DNA of 13,404 nucleotides, from contig JAEXZL010000130.1 of NCBI GenBank assembly GCA_023451395.1, forward strand, positions 1 to 13,404. Direction: 5' to 3'. The stretch's first letter is position 1. Each line of letters begins with the position of its first letter. Both the position numbers and the translations under genes were made by a program. Below are positions 1 through 5,966 of the stretch, piece after piece. The stretch comes from Bacillota bacterium (lineage in GTDB: Bacteria; Bacillota; Clostridia; Clostridiales; Clostridiaceae). A model generated the notes under the pieces. It made no database searches, was not told where the DNA came from, and worked only from the letters and a program-made list of their open reading frames with translations.

Positions 1-166
1 CTACAGTTCCTCCTACTATTAAACCTGTTTGTAAATCGCCCATTAAAAGTCCAATAATTGGTCCTGCAAATACTGGACGGCTAATTTGTATATGTCCATA
101 TCCTAAGTTTTCAGTTAATAAAAGTCCCATTACCAATGCAATTAAAATGGAAGTTATTAATGACAT
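1..166 (-). CDS. PTS mannose/fructose/sorbose-family IIC component, N-terminal part
   Basis: The minus strand encodes about 55 residues starting MSLITSILIALVMGL and continuing off the left edge. The stretch after it contains GYGHIQISRPVFAGPIIGLLMGD and QTGLIVGGTV in the pattern of the first membrane region of EIIC proteins of the mannose (PTS splinter) superfamily. EIIC forms the sugar-translocating membrane channel together with IID. The ATG lies 8 nt after an AGGGGG ribosome site and only 14 nt after the stop of the IIB gene, so the two are co-transcribed. Sugar specificity cannot be read from this fragment. It is partial at the window edge, not broken. Family assignment is recognition by pattern, fairly secure. 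Confidence 0.85.
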   Translation of the reverse strand, partial: MSLITSILIALVMGLLLTENLGYGHIQISRPVFAGPIIGLLMGDLQTGLIVGGTV

Positions 167-180
167 TGTACATCCCCCTT

Positions 181-645
181 TTAAACTAATTCTAAAACAT
201 TCTTTTTCGACTCAGTAGGCAGCTTTTGTATTTCACATACTATTCCTTTATCAGAAATCTCTTTTATTGCATCCAACTCTTCTGGTGAAACGTATACAGT
301 TTTAAAAATTTCCTTCTTACCTTCTTTAAAATGAGTGCTTCCAATATTAAGTTTGTCTATTTTTACTCCACCATTTATTAAGTTTAGGAAGGTTATAGGA
401 CTCTTAGCAATTACAAATACTTTTTTAGTAATATCATTGATTTTTTTAATTGCTGTTTCTTCATTATATACATAAATCTTTTTGCCCCTTGGGCATGCCA
501 TTTCTAGAAGAGCTTTAAGCATAGGATTTTTGGCTGATTCATCGTCTACTACAACAAATGCATCGAATTTCAAAGCTTGTGTCCATGCAGTTGCTACTTG
601 TCCATGTATTAACCTTTCCTCTACTCTGCTAAATACTACTGTCAT
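181..645 (-). CDS. PTS mannose/fructose/sorbose-family IIB component
   Basis: A 154-residue cytoplasmic phosphocarrier. It takes phosphate from IIA on a histidine and passes it to the incoming sugar at IIC/IID. Near the N terminus is the family hallmark RVEERLIHGQV (residues 7-17), with His14 as the expected phosphorylation site. The length is usual for a free-standing IIB of this family. I placed the start at ATG 645 rather than at the longer frame opening at 711, because an AAAGGAGG site lies just upstream (651-658) and the family begins here. No IIA gene lies upstream, so IIB heads the operon as seen and IIC follows after 14 nt. Substrate is unknown: mannose, fructose, sorbose and amino-sugar systems all share this signature. 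Confidence 0.93.
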   Translation of the reverse strand: MTVVFSRVEERLIHGQVATAWTQALKFDAFVVVDDESAKNPMLKALLEMACPRGKKIYVYNEETAIKKINDITKKVFVIAKSPITFLNLINGGVKIDKLNIGSTHFKEGKKEIFKTVYVSPEELDAIKEISDKGIVCEIQKLPTESKKNVLELV

Positions 646-1090
646 AATTAACCTCCTTTCTTTAAAATAGTATTGATAATTATAAAGTAATATAAAAATG
701 ACTTGATACAAGGTACTTTACCTCATATAAATATATAGATATAGTTTATATAATTTGCACAATTTCATTAAAAAATAGTTCGAATATATAGCTTTTACCT
801 AACAAAAGGATGTATTTTTATTTTGCCATCCTCATTTATTGTCATAATTTATTGAATTTTCAGTTTTATTGTAACATAAATTTTATTTCCTTTCAATTTA
901 TATTTTAGAAATTTAATTTAATTTCTTTTAAAATCTAATATAGTTTCTGTATACTGCTTCACAAAATAACTACAAGATTAATGAATAGCTTTATCGTATT
1001 TTTTGCAAGTGACAGAAGTTCAGGAGGATAGTATAATATGTGCATTAATTATCATCGGTTATAGGAATAATATTTTCCTTAATAAAACTC
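646..1090. other. Gene-free stretch between divergent PTS and merR genes
   Basis: This is about 445 nt of very AT-rich DNA between the minus-strand IIB gene and the plus-strand merR promoter. No convincing ORF, RNA gene or terminator was seen. It must hold the PTS operon promoter, but the AT richness allows many -10-like hexamers on the minus strand, so I do not choose one. A small dyad at 702-712 is listed separately. No sigma-54 type -24/-12 pair, as used by LevR-controlled PTS operons, was recognised. Confidence 0.5.
702..712. promoter_or_regulatory. Short dyad CTTG-ATA-CAAG upstream of PTS IIB
   Basis: CTTGATACAAG has 4-bp arms around ATA and sits 57 nt upstream of the IIB start. It is followed on the plus strand by AGGTA-CTT-TACCT (711-723). 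The first resembles the GntR-type operator core CTTGTATACAAG with one base missing. This is a guess from shape alone. AT-rich DNA gives short dyads by chance. Confidence 0.25.
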
Positions 1091-1121
1091 TTGACTCCAA
1101 CCTTAGGTAAGACCTTAGACT
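1091..1121 (+). promoter_or_regulatory. MerR-type promoter/operator of the TipAS regulator
   Basis: The -35 is TTGACT (1091-1096) and the -10 is TAGACT (1116-1121), separated by 19 bp. This over-long spacer is typical of promoters that MerR proteins activate by untwisting DNA. The spacer holds an imperfect dyad: ACTC..ACCTTAGGT, then AAG, then ACCT..GAGT. Transcription should start near 1128, giving a leader of only about a dozen bases. Autoregulation of the downstream merR gene is the natural reading. Confidence 0.7.
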
Positions 1122-1139
1122 GAGTAATGAGGTGAGAAA

Positions 1140-1886
1140 ATGGCTTATACAGTTCAGGAAGTTGCCAAACTATCTGGCACAACGATTAAAACGCTATATC
1201 ATTATCACAAAATAGGGCTGCTTATTCCCTCCTTTGTTGGTGAAAATGGCTATAGGTACTATAGTGAAAAAGAATTGGAGCAATTGCAGCAAATAATGTT
1301 TTATCGTGAATTGGACTTTTCCTTAGAGCAAATCAAAAGGGCTTTAGAGAATGAGCCAAGCAGACTTAATTCTTTGGAACAGCAGTTATCTCTACTTAGC
1401 GCGCGTAAAGTAAGATTAACTGAAATTCTAAACACATTAGAACAAACAATTTCTCATGCTCGGAGAGGAGTTCCTATGAATAAGGATCAGATGTTTACAG
1501 GGCTTAATCAGAAAGAGTGGGAAAAGGCACTTGAAGTTCAGAATGAACATTTACAGAAAGAATACGACTATTCCATTGACACTAGTACTATCAATGAAGA
1601 TTCAATGAATGAGAAAGCTCATGAAGCTACTAACTTTATGTACTTCATGGCAAAGTTACTGAAAGATGGCGTCAGTGCCAATGATGAAAGAGTACTGGAT
1701 GCAATTCAGAAGCATATAGACTTTATGAGAAAAGACATGGAGATTGATGACAAAGGTTTTGCAGCACAATGTCGCTTTTTCCTTACAGACGATTTTCACC
1801 GCAGTATTATGGAAGGTCAGCAAGTAGGCTTATCCTATTACCTCTGTATTGCAGCAGAAAATCATGCAGCAAAAGAAAACAGTTAA
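1140..1886 (+). CDS. MerR-family regulator with TipAS antibiotic-recognition domain
   Basis: A 248-residue transcription activator. Residues 1-70 are the MerR winged HTH (YTVQEVAKLSGTTIKTLYHY, then GYRYYSEKELEQL). Residues about 75-110 form the coiled-coil dimerisation helix. Residues about 118-245 match the TipAS domain layout, a helical bundle that binds thiopeptide-like drugs in TipA and related compounds in Mta/SkgA-type regulators. The start has GAGGTGA at 1129-1135. Met113 (1476) is preceded by a strong internal ribosome site, listed separately. The gene is followed by its own terminator at 1940. Its ligand is unknown. Targets probably include its own promoter and possibly the zinc-ribbon operon downstream, which has a related dyad. 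That second link is inference. Confidence 0.92.
   Translation: MAYTVQEVAKLSGTTIKTLYHYHKIGLLIPSFVGENGYRYYSEKELEQLQQIMFYRELDFSLEQIKRALENEPSRLNSLEQQLSLLSARKVRLTEILNTLEQTISHARRGVPMNKDQMFTGLNQKEWEKALEVQNEHLQKEYDYSIDTSTINEDSMNEKAHEATNFMYFMAKLLKDGVSANDERVLDAIQKHIDFMRKDMEIDDKGFAAQCRFFLTDDFHRSIMEGQQVGLSYYLCIAAENHAAKENS
1476..1886 (+). CDS. Probable internally started free TipAS domain (136 aa)
   Basis: In frame within the merR gene, ATG 1476 (Met113, sequence MNKDQMFTGLNQKEW) follows GGAGAGGAG at 1462-1470 with a 5-nt spacer. This is as good a ribosome site as any in the window. It would yield a stand-alone drug-binding domain without the DNA-binding half. In Streptomyces lividans tipA the same arrangement is established: full-length TipAL plus abundant TipAS from an internal start at about the same residue. 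The site itself is seen; use of the start here is inferred. The purine run also encodes Arg-Arg-Gly, so chance remains possible. Confidence 0.55.
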   Translation: MNKDQMFTGLNQKEWEKALEVQNEHLQKEYDYSIDTSTINEDSMNEKAHEATNFMYFMAKLLKDGVSANDERVLDAIQKHIDFMRKDMEIDDKGFAAQCRFFLTDDFHRSIMEGQQVGLSYYLCIAAENHAAKENS

Positions 1887-1939
1887 ATGAGCTGGAAATA
1901 CCATATACGTTATAAAATGCTCTAAAGCATTTAATCAAA

Positions 1940-1975
1940 AGACCACTTACAGTGAAAAGTAAGTGGTCTCTTTCT
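1940..1975 (+). terminator. Terminator after merR-tipAS
   Basis: A perfect 11-bp stem AGACCACTTAC (1940-1950) / GTAAGTGGTCT (1959-1969) with an 8-nt loop is followed by CTTTCT. A weaker AAATGCT/AGCATTT hairpin (1915-1932) lies just before it. Confidence 0.8.
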
Positions 1976-2239
1976 ATTAAACTAATTACGCATCGTCTAT
2001 TCATATAGCCAGAATCATTAAGTAATTTCTGTATCTTATGTTTTACACCCCGAAATGTAATAATATTTAGCCACGCTATATAGTAGTGAAAAATCATAGA
2101 AAAAATCACTTCTTTTAGACTTAAAAATCATCCTTAGGATGATTACTAACTTAAAATCTCTCATATAATGAATTAACAAATAATGAAGATAAAATGTAAT
2201 GGGATTTTAGATGCAAGAGCATGAAAGGAGATTTATTAT
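1976..2239. other. Intergenic stretch ahead of the zinc-ribbon operon
   Basis: About 260 nt. The first 130 nt hold no gene I can support. The second half holds a dyad (2126-2144), a -10 candidate (2164-2169) and the ribosome site AAAGGAG (2224-2230) for the first zinc-ribbon gene. Confidence 0.5.
2126..2169 (+). promoter_or_regulatory. Operator-like dyad and promoter of zinc-ribbon operon
   Basis: AATCATCC-TTA-GGATGATT (2126-2144) is a perfect 8-bp-arm dyad. TATAAT at 2164-2169 is a consensus -10, but no good -35 stands 16-18 bp upstream. The dyad centre is about 40 bp before the predicted start, a typical position for an activator. The core CCTTAGG is also present in the merR operator (1101-1107). 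The -10 is reasonably secure; the operator role is inferred. Confidence 0.5.
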
Positions 2240-2710
2240 ATGCCAAAGGATATATTCGGGGGTTTCGGTGGATTTATGAAAGGCCTATCTGGATTTATGC
2301 CCCAAGATGATCCAGATGTTCAGCTAATGAATGCACAGAACGAAGTAAACGAATTAAAAAATCAAGAAGAAGAGCTTTATGCTGAAATTGGCCGCAAGGC
2401 TGTTAAGCTTTATGGTCTCGATATCTTCGGGGATACAGCTAATAAGCTGAAGCTGGTACAGAGTAATCTTTCCTCTGCGAGGGAAAAACTGGATAAAAGC
2501 AAGTCTGAAAAAGAAGCAAAGGAAAAGGCAGAAAGAGCTGCTGTAGATGCCTGCACCTGTCCTTCCTGCGGACATGAGAATCTACAAGGGACGAAATTTT
2601 GCCAAGAATGCGGAACCAAGCTAGAGGCAGCCAAGACCTTCTGCACCTCCTGCGGATCAAAATTGGCTCCTGGTACACGCTTCTGCGGAGAATGCGGTGC
2701 ATCACAATGA
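2240..2710 (+). CDS. Coiled-coil protein with two C-terminal zinc ribbons
   Basis: A 156-residue protein, function unknown. A Gly/Phe-rich N terminus (residues 5-20, GGFGGFMKGLSGFM-like) is followed by a charged coiled coil at about 27-100, rich in Glu and Lys. Two Cys4 zinc ribbons come last: C107/C110/C121/C124 and C135/C138/C149/C152, each as CxxC-x10-CxxC with CGxxL/CG-type knuckles. AAAGGAG at 2224-2230 supports the start. It is the first gene of a four-gene run, with a 12-nt gap to the next ribbon protein. Zinc ribbons of this kind bind zinc structurally and mediate protein contacts, and the coiled coil suggests oligomerisation. The hydrophobic N terminus could touch the membrane. Real gene: high confidence. 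Role: unknown. Confidence 0.88.
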   Translation: MPKDIFGGFGGFMKGLSGFMPQDDPDVQLMNAQNEVNELKNQEEELYAEIGRKAVKLYGLDIFGDTANKLKLVQSNLSSAREKLDKSKSEKEAKEKAERAAVDACTCPSCGHENLQGTKFCQECGTKLEAAKTFCTSCGSKLAPGTRFCGECGASQ

Positions 2711-2722
2711 GAGGTGTAGTTT

Positions 2723-3067
2723 ATGGCAAGCTATAAGCAGCCCTGCATCCACTGTGGAATGCTTGTGGAACGAGATATAAGGTTCTGTCCTAAGTGTGGC
2801 AGCCAAAGTCCCTTTGGATATCTTTGTCCCACATGCTTGAATCCCATAGAAAAGGGACAGCTCCTTTGCTCCGGATGTGGACGCCGCCTCAATATTACCT
2901 GCCCTTATTGTTCAAAGGAAACCTTTGTAGATGAACGCTGTGAGGAATGTGGACAGAGCCTAATGGTTCAGTGTGACAACAAGCGCTGCAATGTTTTGCA
3001 GTTCTTCCAGAACGAAAAATGTACCGCCTGCGGTAAAAAAATCAAGATGAAGCTTGGTAGGAAATGA
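2723..3067 (+). CDS. Small protein made of four tandem zinc ribbons
   Basis: A 114-residue protein made almost wholly of CxxC knuckles: C8/C11/C22/C25, C35/C38/C49/C52, C60/C63/C73/C76 and C84/C89/C100/C103. The last ribbon uses Cx4C in its first half. All sixteen cysteines are paired, so it should bind four zinc ions. It resembles double-zinc-ribbon (DZANK/DZR) proteins in spacing, but no other domain is attached. GAGGTG at 2711-2716 precedes ATG 2723, and both flanking gaps are 12 nt, so it is translated within the operon. It may be a scaffold for the other ribbon proteins or a zinc reservoir. No catalytic motif is visible. Confidence 0.88.
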   Translation: MASYKQPCIHCGMLVERDIRFCPKCGSQSPFGYLCPTCLNPIEKGQLLCSGCGRRLNITCPYCSKETFVDERCEECGQSLMVQCDNKRCNVLQFFQNEKCTACGKKIKMKLGRK

Positions 3068-3079
3068 GGGGGAATAACT

Positions 3080-3838
3080 ATGTTAAAATCTTTTACGCGG
3101 AATTATGAAGACAATTCCACTGATGCCGGATTTCAATTTACCTTTTACTGCGACATCTGCAGCGATGGATTCAAAAGCAGCTTTATTGAATCTACTACCT
3201 ACAAAAAAAGAAGAGGAACTAGAATGCTTGGACAGGGAGTAGGCCTAATCGGCAGCCTTATAGGCGGCCGTATACAGGATATAGCCTACAGTGCAGAACG
3301 GGGAGGAAGTATCCTATCTGAACGGTTTGAGGATAAAAGCCCTGAATGGCATAAGGAACATGAAAAATCCTTTGAGATGGCACAGAACGAGGCACATCAG
3401 CATTTTCATCGGTGTCATAGCTGTCACCAGTACCTCTGCGACGCTTGCTTCAACGAGGATGAGGGTCTCTGCACCGACTGCGCCCCACGACAGGAGATTT
3501 ATGTAGCTAAGGCTCGTGCGGAAGCCATGAAACGAAATGTAGATGCTGCTGGAGAAAGTGCCTCAGTCTGGAAGGGTGAAATAGAAAGCAAAACCACAAT
3601 GTGTCCTATCTGTGGCAAGCCAGCTGGAAAGGGGAAGTTCTGTAATAACTGCGGCTCCTCCATGAATTTGAGGACCTGCCCCCATTGCGGAATGAAAAAC
3701 TCACAGGGGGTGAAATTCTGCAATAACTGTGGTACCTCCCTAAATGCTCCTGCTGCTACAATAGGAAAGTGCCCTTCCTGCGGTACTCAGAATGAAACTG
3801 GAACTAAGTTCTGCGGAGAATGCGGTACAAAACTCTAA
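3080..3838 (+). CDS. Large multi-zinc-ribbon protein with Gly-rich segment
   Basis: A 252-residue protein, function unknown. In order: a CxxC at C24/C27; a Gly-rich hydrophobic segment at about 49-66 (GQGVGLIGSLIGG); a His/Cys-rich module at 107-134 (C112, C115, C120, C123, C131, C134 and several His); a short charged helix; then three C-terminal Cys4 ribbons at C175/C178/C188/C191, C200/C203/C214/C217 and C231/C234/C245/C248. The stop of the preceding gene overlaps its ribosome site GAGGGGG (3066-3072). The last ribbon shares an exact 18-nt stretch with the last ribbon of the operon's first gene, which suggests copying between them. The Gly-rich segment could insert in or lie on a membrane; too weak to call a TM helix. 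Confidence 0.87.
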   Translation: MLKSFTRNYEDNSTDAGFQFTFYCDICSDGFKSSFIESTTYKKRRGTRMLGQGVGLIGSLIGGRIQDIAYSAERGGSILSERFEDKSPEWHKEHEKSFEMAQNEAHQHFHRCHSCHQYLCDACFNEDEGLCTDCAPRQEIYVAKARAEAMKRNVDAAGESASVWKGEIESKTTMCPICGKPAGKGKFCNNCGSSMNLRTCPHCGMKNSQGVKFCNNCGTSLNAPAATIGKCPSCGTQNETGTKFCGECGTKL

Positions 3839-3861
3839 GGAAAATCTTATATGAAGATAGG

Positions 3862-3906
3862 GTGCTCCTCTAAAGCTGCAGATGCATCTGCAAGTGGTTT
3901 GAGCAC
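3862..3906 (+). repeat. Intercistronic stem-loop with perfect 16-bp palindrome
   Basis: Between the third and fourth ribbon genes, GTGCTC (3862-3867) pairs with GAGCAC (3901-3906). Inside lies the perfect palindrome TGCAGATGCATCTGCA (3877-3892). No U-run follows, so it is not a simple terminator. It could be an RNA-processing or mRNA-stability element, or a DNA operator. Confidence 0.55.
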
Positions 3907-3946
3907 ATATCTATCCCAAATTAATAATATAAAGGAGGATTTGATT

Positions 3947-4528
3947 ATGGCCTTTTGTGGAAAATGTGGAACCCAGATAAACAATGGAATTAAATTCTGT
4001 CCTGCTTGCGGGACAAGTGTGGATTCAGTAGAATCAATAGAAGGAAATATAAATCCACAATCAACTACAGCTCAGCCTGCTAATCAGCAGTCAACCTATT
4101 CCCAGCCTAAGGTATTTCAGAAGATGGACAACGGGGAGGACACTACATCAGAATATGATCCAAGGGACATTGCTGCTAACAAGGGGATGGCTGTGTTATC
4201 ATATTTTGGTATATTGGTGCTGATTCCATGGTTTTCAGCCCCCAAATCAAAATTTGCTCGATTCCATGCTAAGCAGGGAATCAATCTTTTGATTGTAGAT
4301 GCATTGTATTTTCTATTAAGTATTATATTAAATAGTATCAAAATAACACACACCGGTTACCTCGTGGGAATTCCCTACGAAGTGAAAACAACCCCATGGT
4401 TTATTTCTTTGCTTCTATTCCTTATTAGTATCCCCATTGTCATTTTGGCCATCCTTGGCATCGTAAATGCTGTTAAAGGCAGGGTCCAAGAGCTTCCGGT
4501 TATTGGTAAACTCAAATTTATAAAATAA
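3947..4528 (+). CDS. Zinc-ribbon membrane protein, DUF4870/Tic20-like
   Basis: A 193-residue protein. An N-terminal zinc ribbon (C4/C7/C18/C21) precedes a low-complexity Gln/Ser/Thr/Pro linker (about 30-60), then a membrane domain with helices at about 82-97, 112-130 and 150-175. The motif SKFARFHAKQGINLLI between helices one and two is the hallmark of DUF4870-type proteins. I chose ATG 3947, with AAAGGAGG at 3931-3938, over an in-frame upstream ATG at 3851. The upstream part has no ribosome site, would be encoded by the palindromic stem-loop, and would place 32 unrelated residues ahead of the ribbon. As the last gene of the operon it may anchor the soluble ribbon proteins at the membrane. 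That role is inference. Confidence 0.88.
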   Translation: MAFCGKCGTQINNGIKFCPACGTSVDSVESIEGNINPQSTTAQPANQQSTYSQPKVFQKMDNGEDTTSEYDPRDIAANKGMAVLSYFGILVLIPWFSAPKSKFARFHAKQGINLLIVDALYFLLSIILNSIKITHTGYLVGIPYEVKTTPWFISLLLFLISIPIVILAILGIVNAVKGRVQELPVIGKLKFIK

Positions 4529-4589
4529 AATAAGGGCGAGGGACTGTGAATTCTGTATATTCCAACAGCTCCTCGCTCCATCCTTATTT
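4528..4589. terminator. Long bidirectional hairpin between convergent genes
   Basis: AAATAAGG (4528-4535) pairs with CCTTATTT (4582-4589). Inside, GCGAGGGACTGT (4536-4547) pairs with ACAGCTCCTCGC (4565-4576) apart from two mismatches. It starts at the last base of the zinc-ribbon operon's final stop and ends 10 nt before the stop of the convergent HTH gene, so it can serve both strands. No long U-run follows beyond the AT-rich outer arms. Confidence 0.6.
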
Positions 4590-4599
4590 AGGTGTGATC

Positions 4600-5634
4600 T
4601 TATTCCAACTTACTTAAAACTCTCTTATATCCTATCTCCTCTCTTATAAAATCCAGATCCTTATCACTTTCCAATGCCCTTTTAATCATCTTTTTAGCAT
4701 CACTCATATTTTCAATTTTTTTAAATTTTATATGGGTATAAAGAGGTGAGTTTTCAAAGTCTCCCATAGTTTCCAAGCCTTCTACCATCTTTTCAAGCAT
4801 TCGGATACTTTCTTCCTTATCCTCCTTTTGTATTGCTACAAGCATTTTAGGCGTATATGCAATATAAGTACCTAAATGGAAAAGCTCTGCAACCTTTTTC
4901 CCTAAGTCGGCATATTTCTCAGCAATATCGTACTTCTTTTCTTTACAAAGCATATTGGCAATTAATTGCAGGGTGCTACAGATTTCATTGGAAGCCTTAT
5001 ACAACATCAGTTCATAAACCTCGTATGCTTCTTTCTTCTTATCCTGATTGTAAAAGAGCATTGCCTGCATCATTCGTTTATCATAACCCAGTGGAGGTAT
5101 CTTATCTAATAGCTGCTGAGCTTTATCATATTCCTTTTTTGCCATATGAATTTGGCATAAGGATGCAGTAGCCATGGATACTATCTCTTTTTCCTTGCTG
5201 GTTGCTGCTATTTCATACCATCCCACTATTTGAGCCTCATATTTTTCTCTTTTATCAATATCTAAAAGACTTAGATAAGCAAATAATATCTGTGCCACAA
5301 ACAATATCAGCCTGTCACAATTAGGATACTCCTTTATCAATTCAGCGCCTTTTTCAAAAGCCTTCTCATAACTATCTTCTTGTATAATAGTTGAAACTTC
5401 CTTTAAGAATTGATTTATTTCTATATCTGTGAGTTCCTCCTTAAAAGAAAGCAGTGTATCAATATCTATTTTTAATATCCGTGCCAAGGGAGCTAAAAGT
5501 GTTATATCCGGATAAGATATTCCATTTTCCCACTTGTTAACTGCTGGAGCTGTAACCCCCAAATAATTGGCTATCTGTTCCTGAGTTAAGTTTTGTTCTT
5601 TTCTATATTTCCTAATCACTTCATTTATTTTCAC
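4600..5634 (-). CDS. XRE-family HTH regulator with TPR-like helical domain
   Basis: A 344-residue DNA-binding protein. Residues about 5-60 are a Cro/CI-type HTH (LTQEQIANYLGVTAPAVNKW, then NGISYPDITLLAPLARIL). The remaining 280 residues are helix-rich with TPR-like spacing: paired helices, repeated Tyr/Ala/Leu positions, and segments such as KKEYDKAQQLLDKI and EKKYDIAEKYADLGKKV. The start is GTG at 5634, with GGGAG 9 nt upstream. HTH plus TPR is the architecture of peptide-sensing RRNPP regulators, but also of many clostridial orphans. No convincing peptide gene lies next to it, so peptide sensing is not claimed. It is convergent with the zinc-ribbon operon and divergent from the FetA gene. 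Targets unknown. Confidence 0.88.
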   Translation of the reverse strand: MKINEVIRKYRKEQNLTQEQIANYLGVTAPAVNKWENGISYPDITLLAPLARILKIDIDTLLSFKEELTDIEINQFLKEVSTIIQEDSYEKAFEKGAELIKEYPNCDRLILFVAQILFAYLSLLDIDKREKYEAQIVGWYEIAATSKEKEIVSMATASLCQIHMAKKEYDKAQQLLDKIPPLGYDKRMMQAMLFYNQDKKKEAYEVYELMLYKASNEICSTLQLIANMLCKEKKYDIAEKYADLGKKVAELFHLGTYIAYTPKMLVAIQKEDKEESIRMLEKMVEGLETMGDFENSPLYTHIKFKKIENMSDAKKMIKRALESDKDLDFIREEIGYKRVLSKLE

Positions 5635-5665
5635 TTGTTTTATCTCCCATCATTTTATAAAATAC

Positions 5666-5702
5666 AAAGGCCCTCGCTAACTATAGAATAGCAAAGGCCT
5701 TT
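5666..5702. repeat. GC-rich hairpin in the leader of the HTH-TPR gene
   Basis: AAAGGCC (5666-5672) pairs with GGCCTTT (5696-5702), and GCTA (5676-5679) pairs with TAGC (5689-5692) inside it. On the minus strand GGCCTTT is followed by the T-rich GTATTTTATAAAA, then the ribosome site. It looks like a terminator or attenuator placed before, not after, the minus-strand gene. Confidence 0.55.
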
Positions 5703-5966
5703 CTATGGAACAAGTGAACAGTTGTCATTTTTCACTCACAAAAATTAACCATTGGTTATGTTTGAAGGATTATACCTTGCATTTAAAATTTCTCCTATGA
5801 TATCCTTATTACGTAGTTTTTCCATATCAAATTACGATATCTCTATTAGATATTTATTGTATTAATTATCTGTTAAATACGCTATGGTCAACAAGGACAT
5901 TTAAATTTGTATGTTAGAATATGTGGTATTATTTCAACTTTAATATAAATAAAGGAAGTGAATATA
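5703..5966. other. Divergent promoter region between HTH-TPR and fetA-like genes
   Basis: AT-rich with no gene I can support. For the minus strand there is GGTATAATCC, reading as ATTATA at 5769-5774, a consensus -10 without a clear -35. For the plus strand there is TGTTAGAAT at 5912-5920, an extended -10, again without a good -35. AAAGGAAG (5951-5958) is the ribosome site for ATG 5967. Confidence 0.4.

Noticed and set aside
661..1090. Search for a sigma-54 (-24/-12) promoter for the mannose-type PTS operon
   Set aside because: No TGGCAC-N5-TTGC-like element found on the minus strand. The nearest (TGGC near 825) lacks the GC at -12.
1807..2109. Minus-strand frame of 100 codons overlapping the merR end and terminator
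   Set aside because: It runs through a strong terminator hairpin and the end of a well-supported gene, has no ribosome site, and the product resembles nothing I know.
3851..3946. N-terminal extension of the DUF4870 gene from ATG 3851
   Set aside because: No ribosome site at 3851, the segment is a palindromic stem-loop, and AAAGGAGG points clearly to ATG 3947 just before the zinc ribbon.
4857..5171. Plus-strand frame of 104 codons opposite the HTH-TPR gene
   Set aside because: Antisense shadow of a well-supported gene. No ribosome site and no recognisable domain.
5705..5800. Possible 31-codon plus-strand ORF between the HTH-TPR and fetA genes, considered as a signal-peptide gene for the TPR regulator
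   Set aside because: No proper ribosome site, no N-terminal basic plus hydrophobic export signal, and the start abuts a hairpin.
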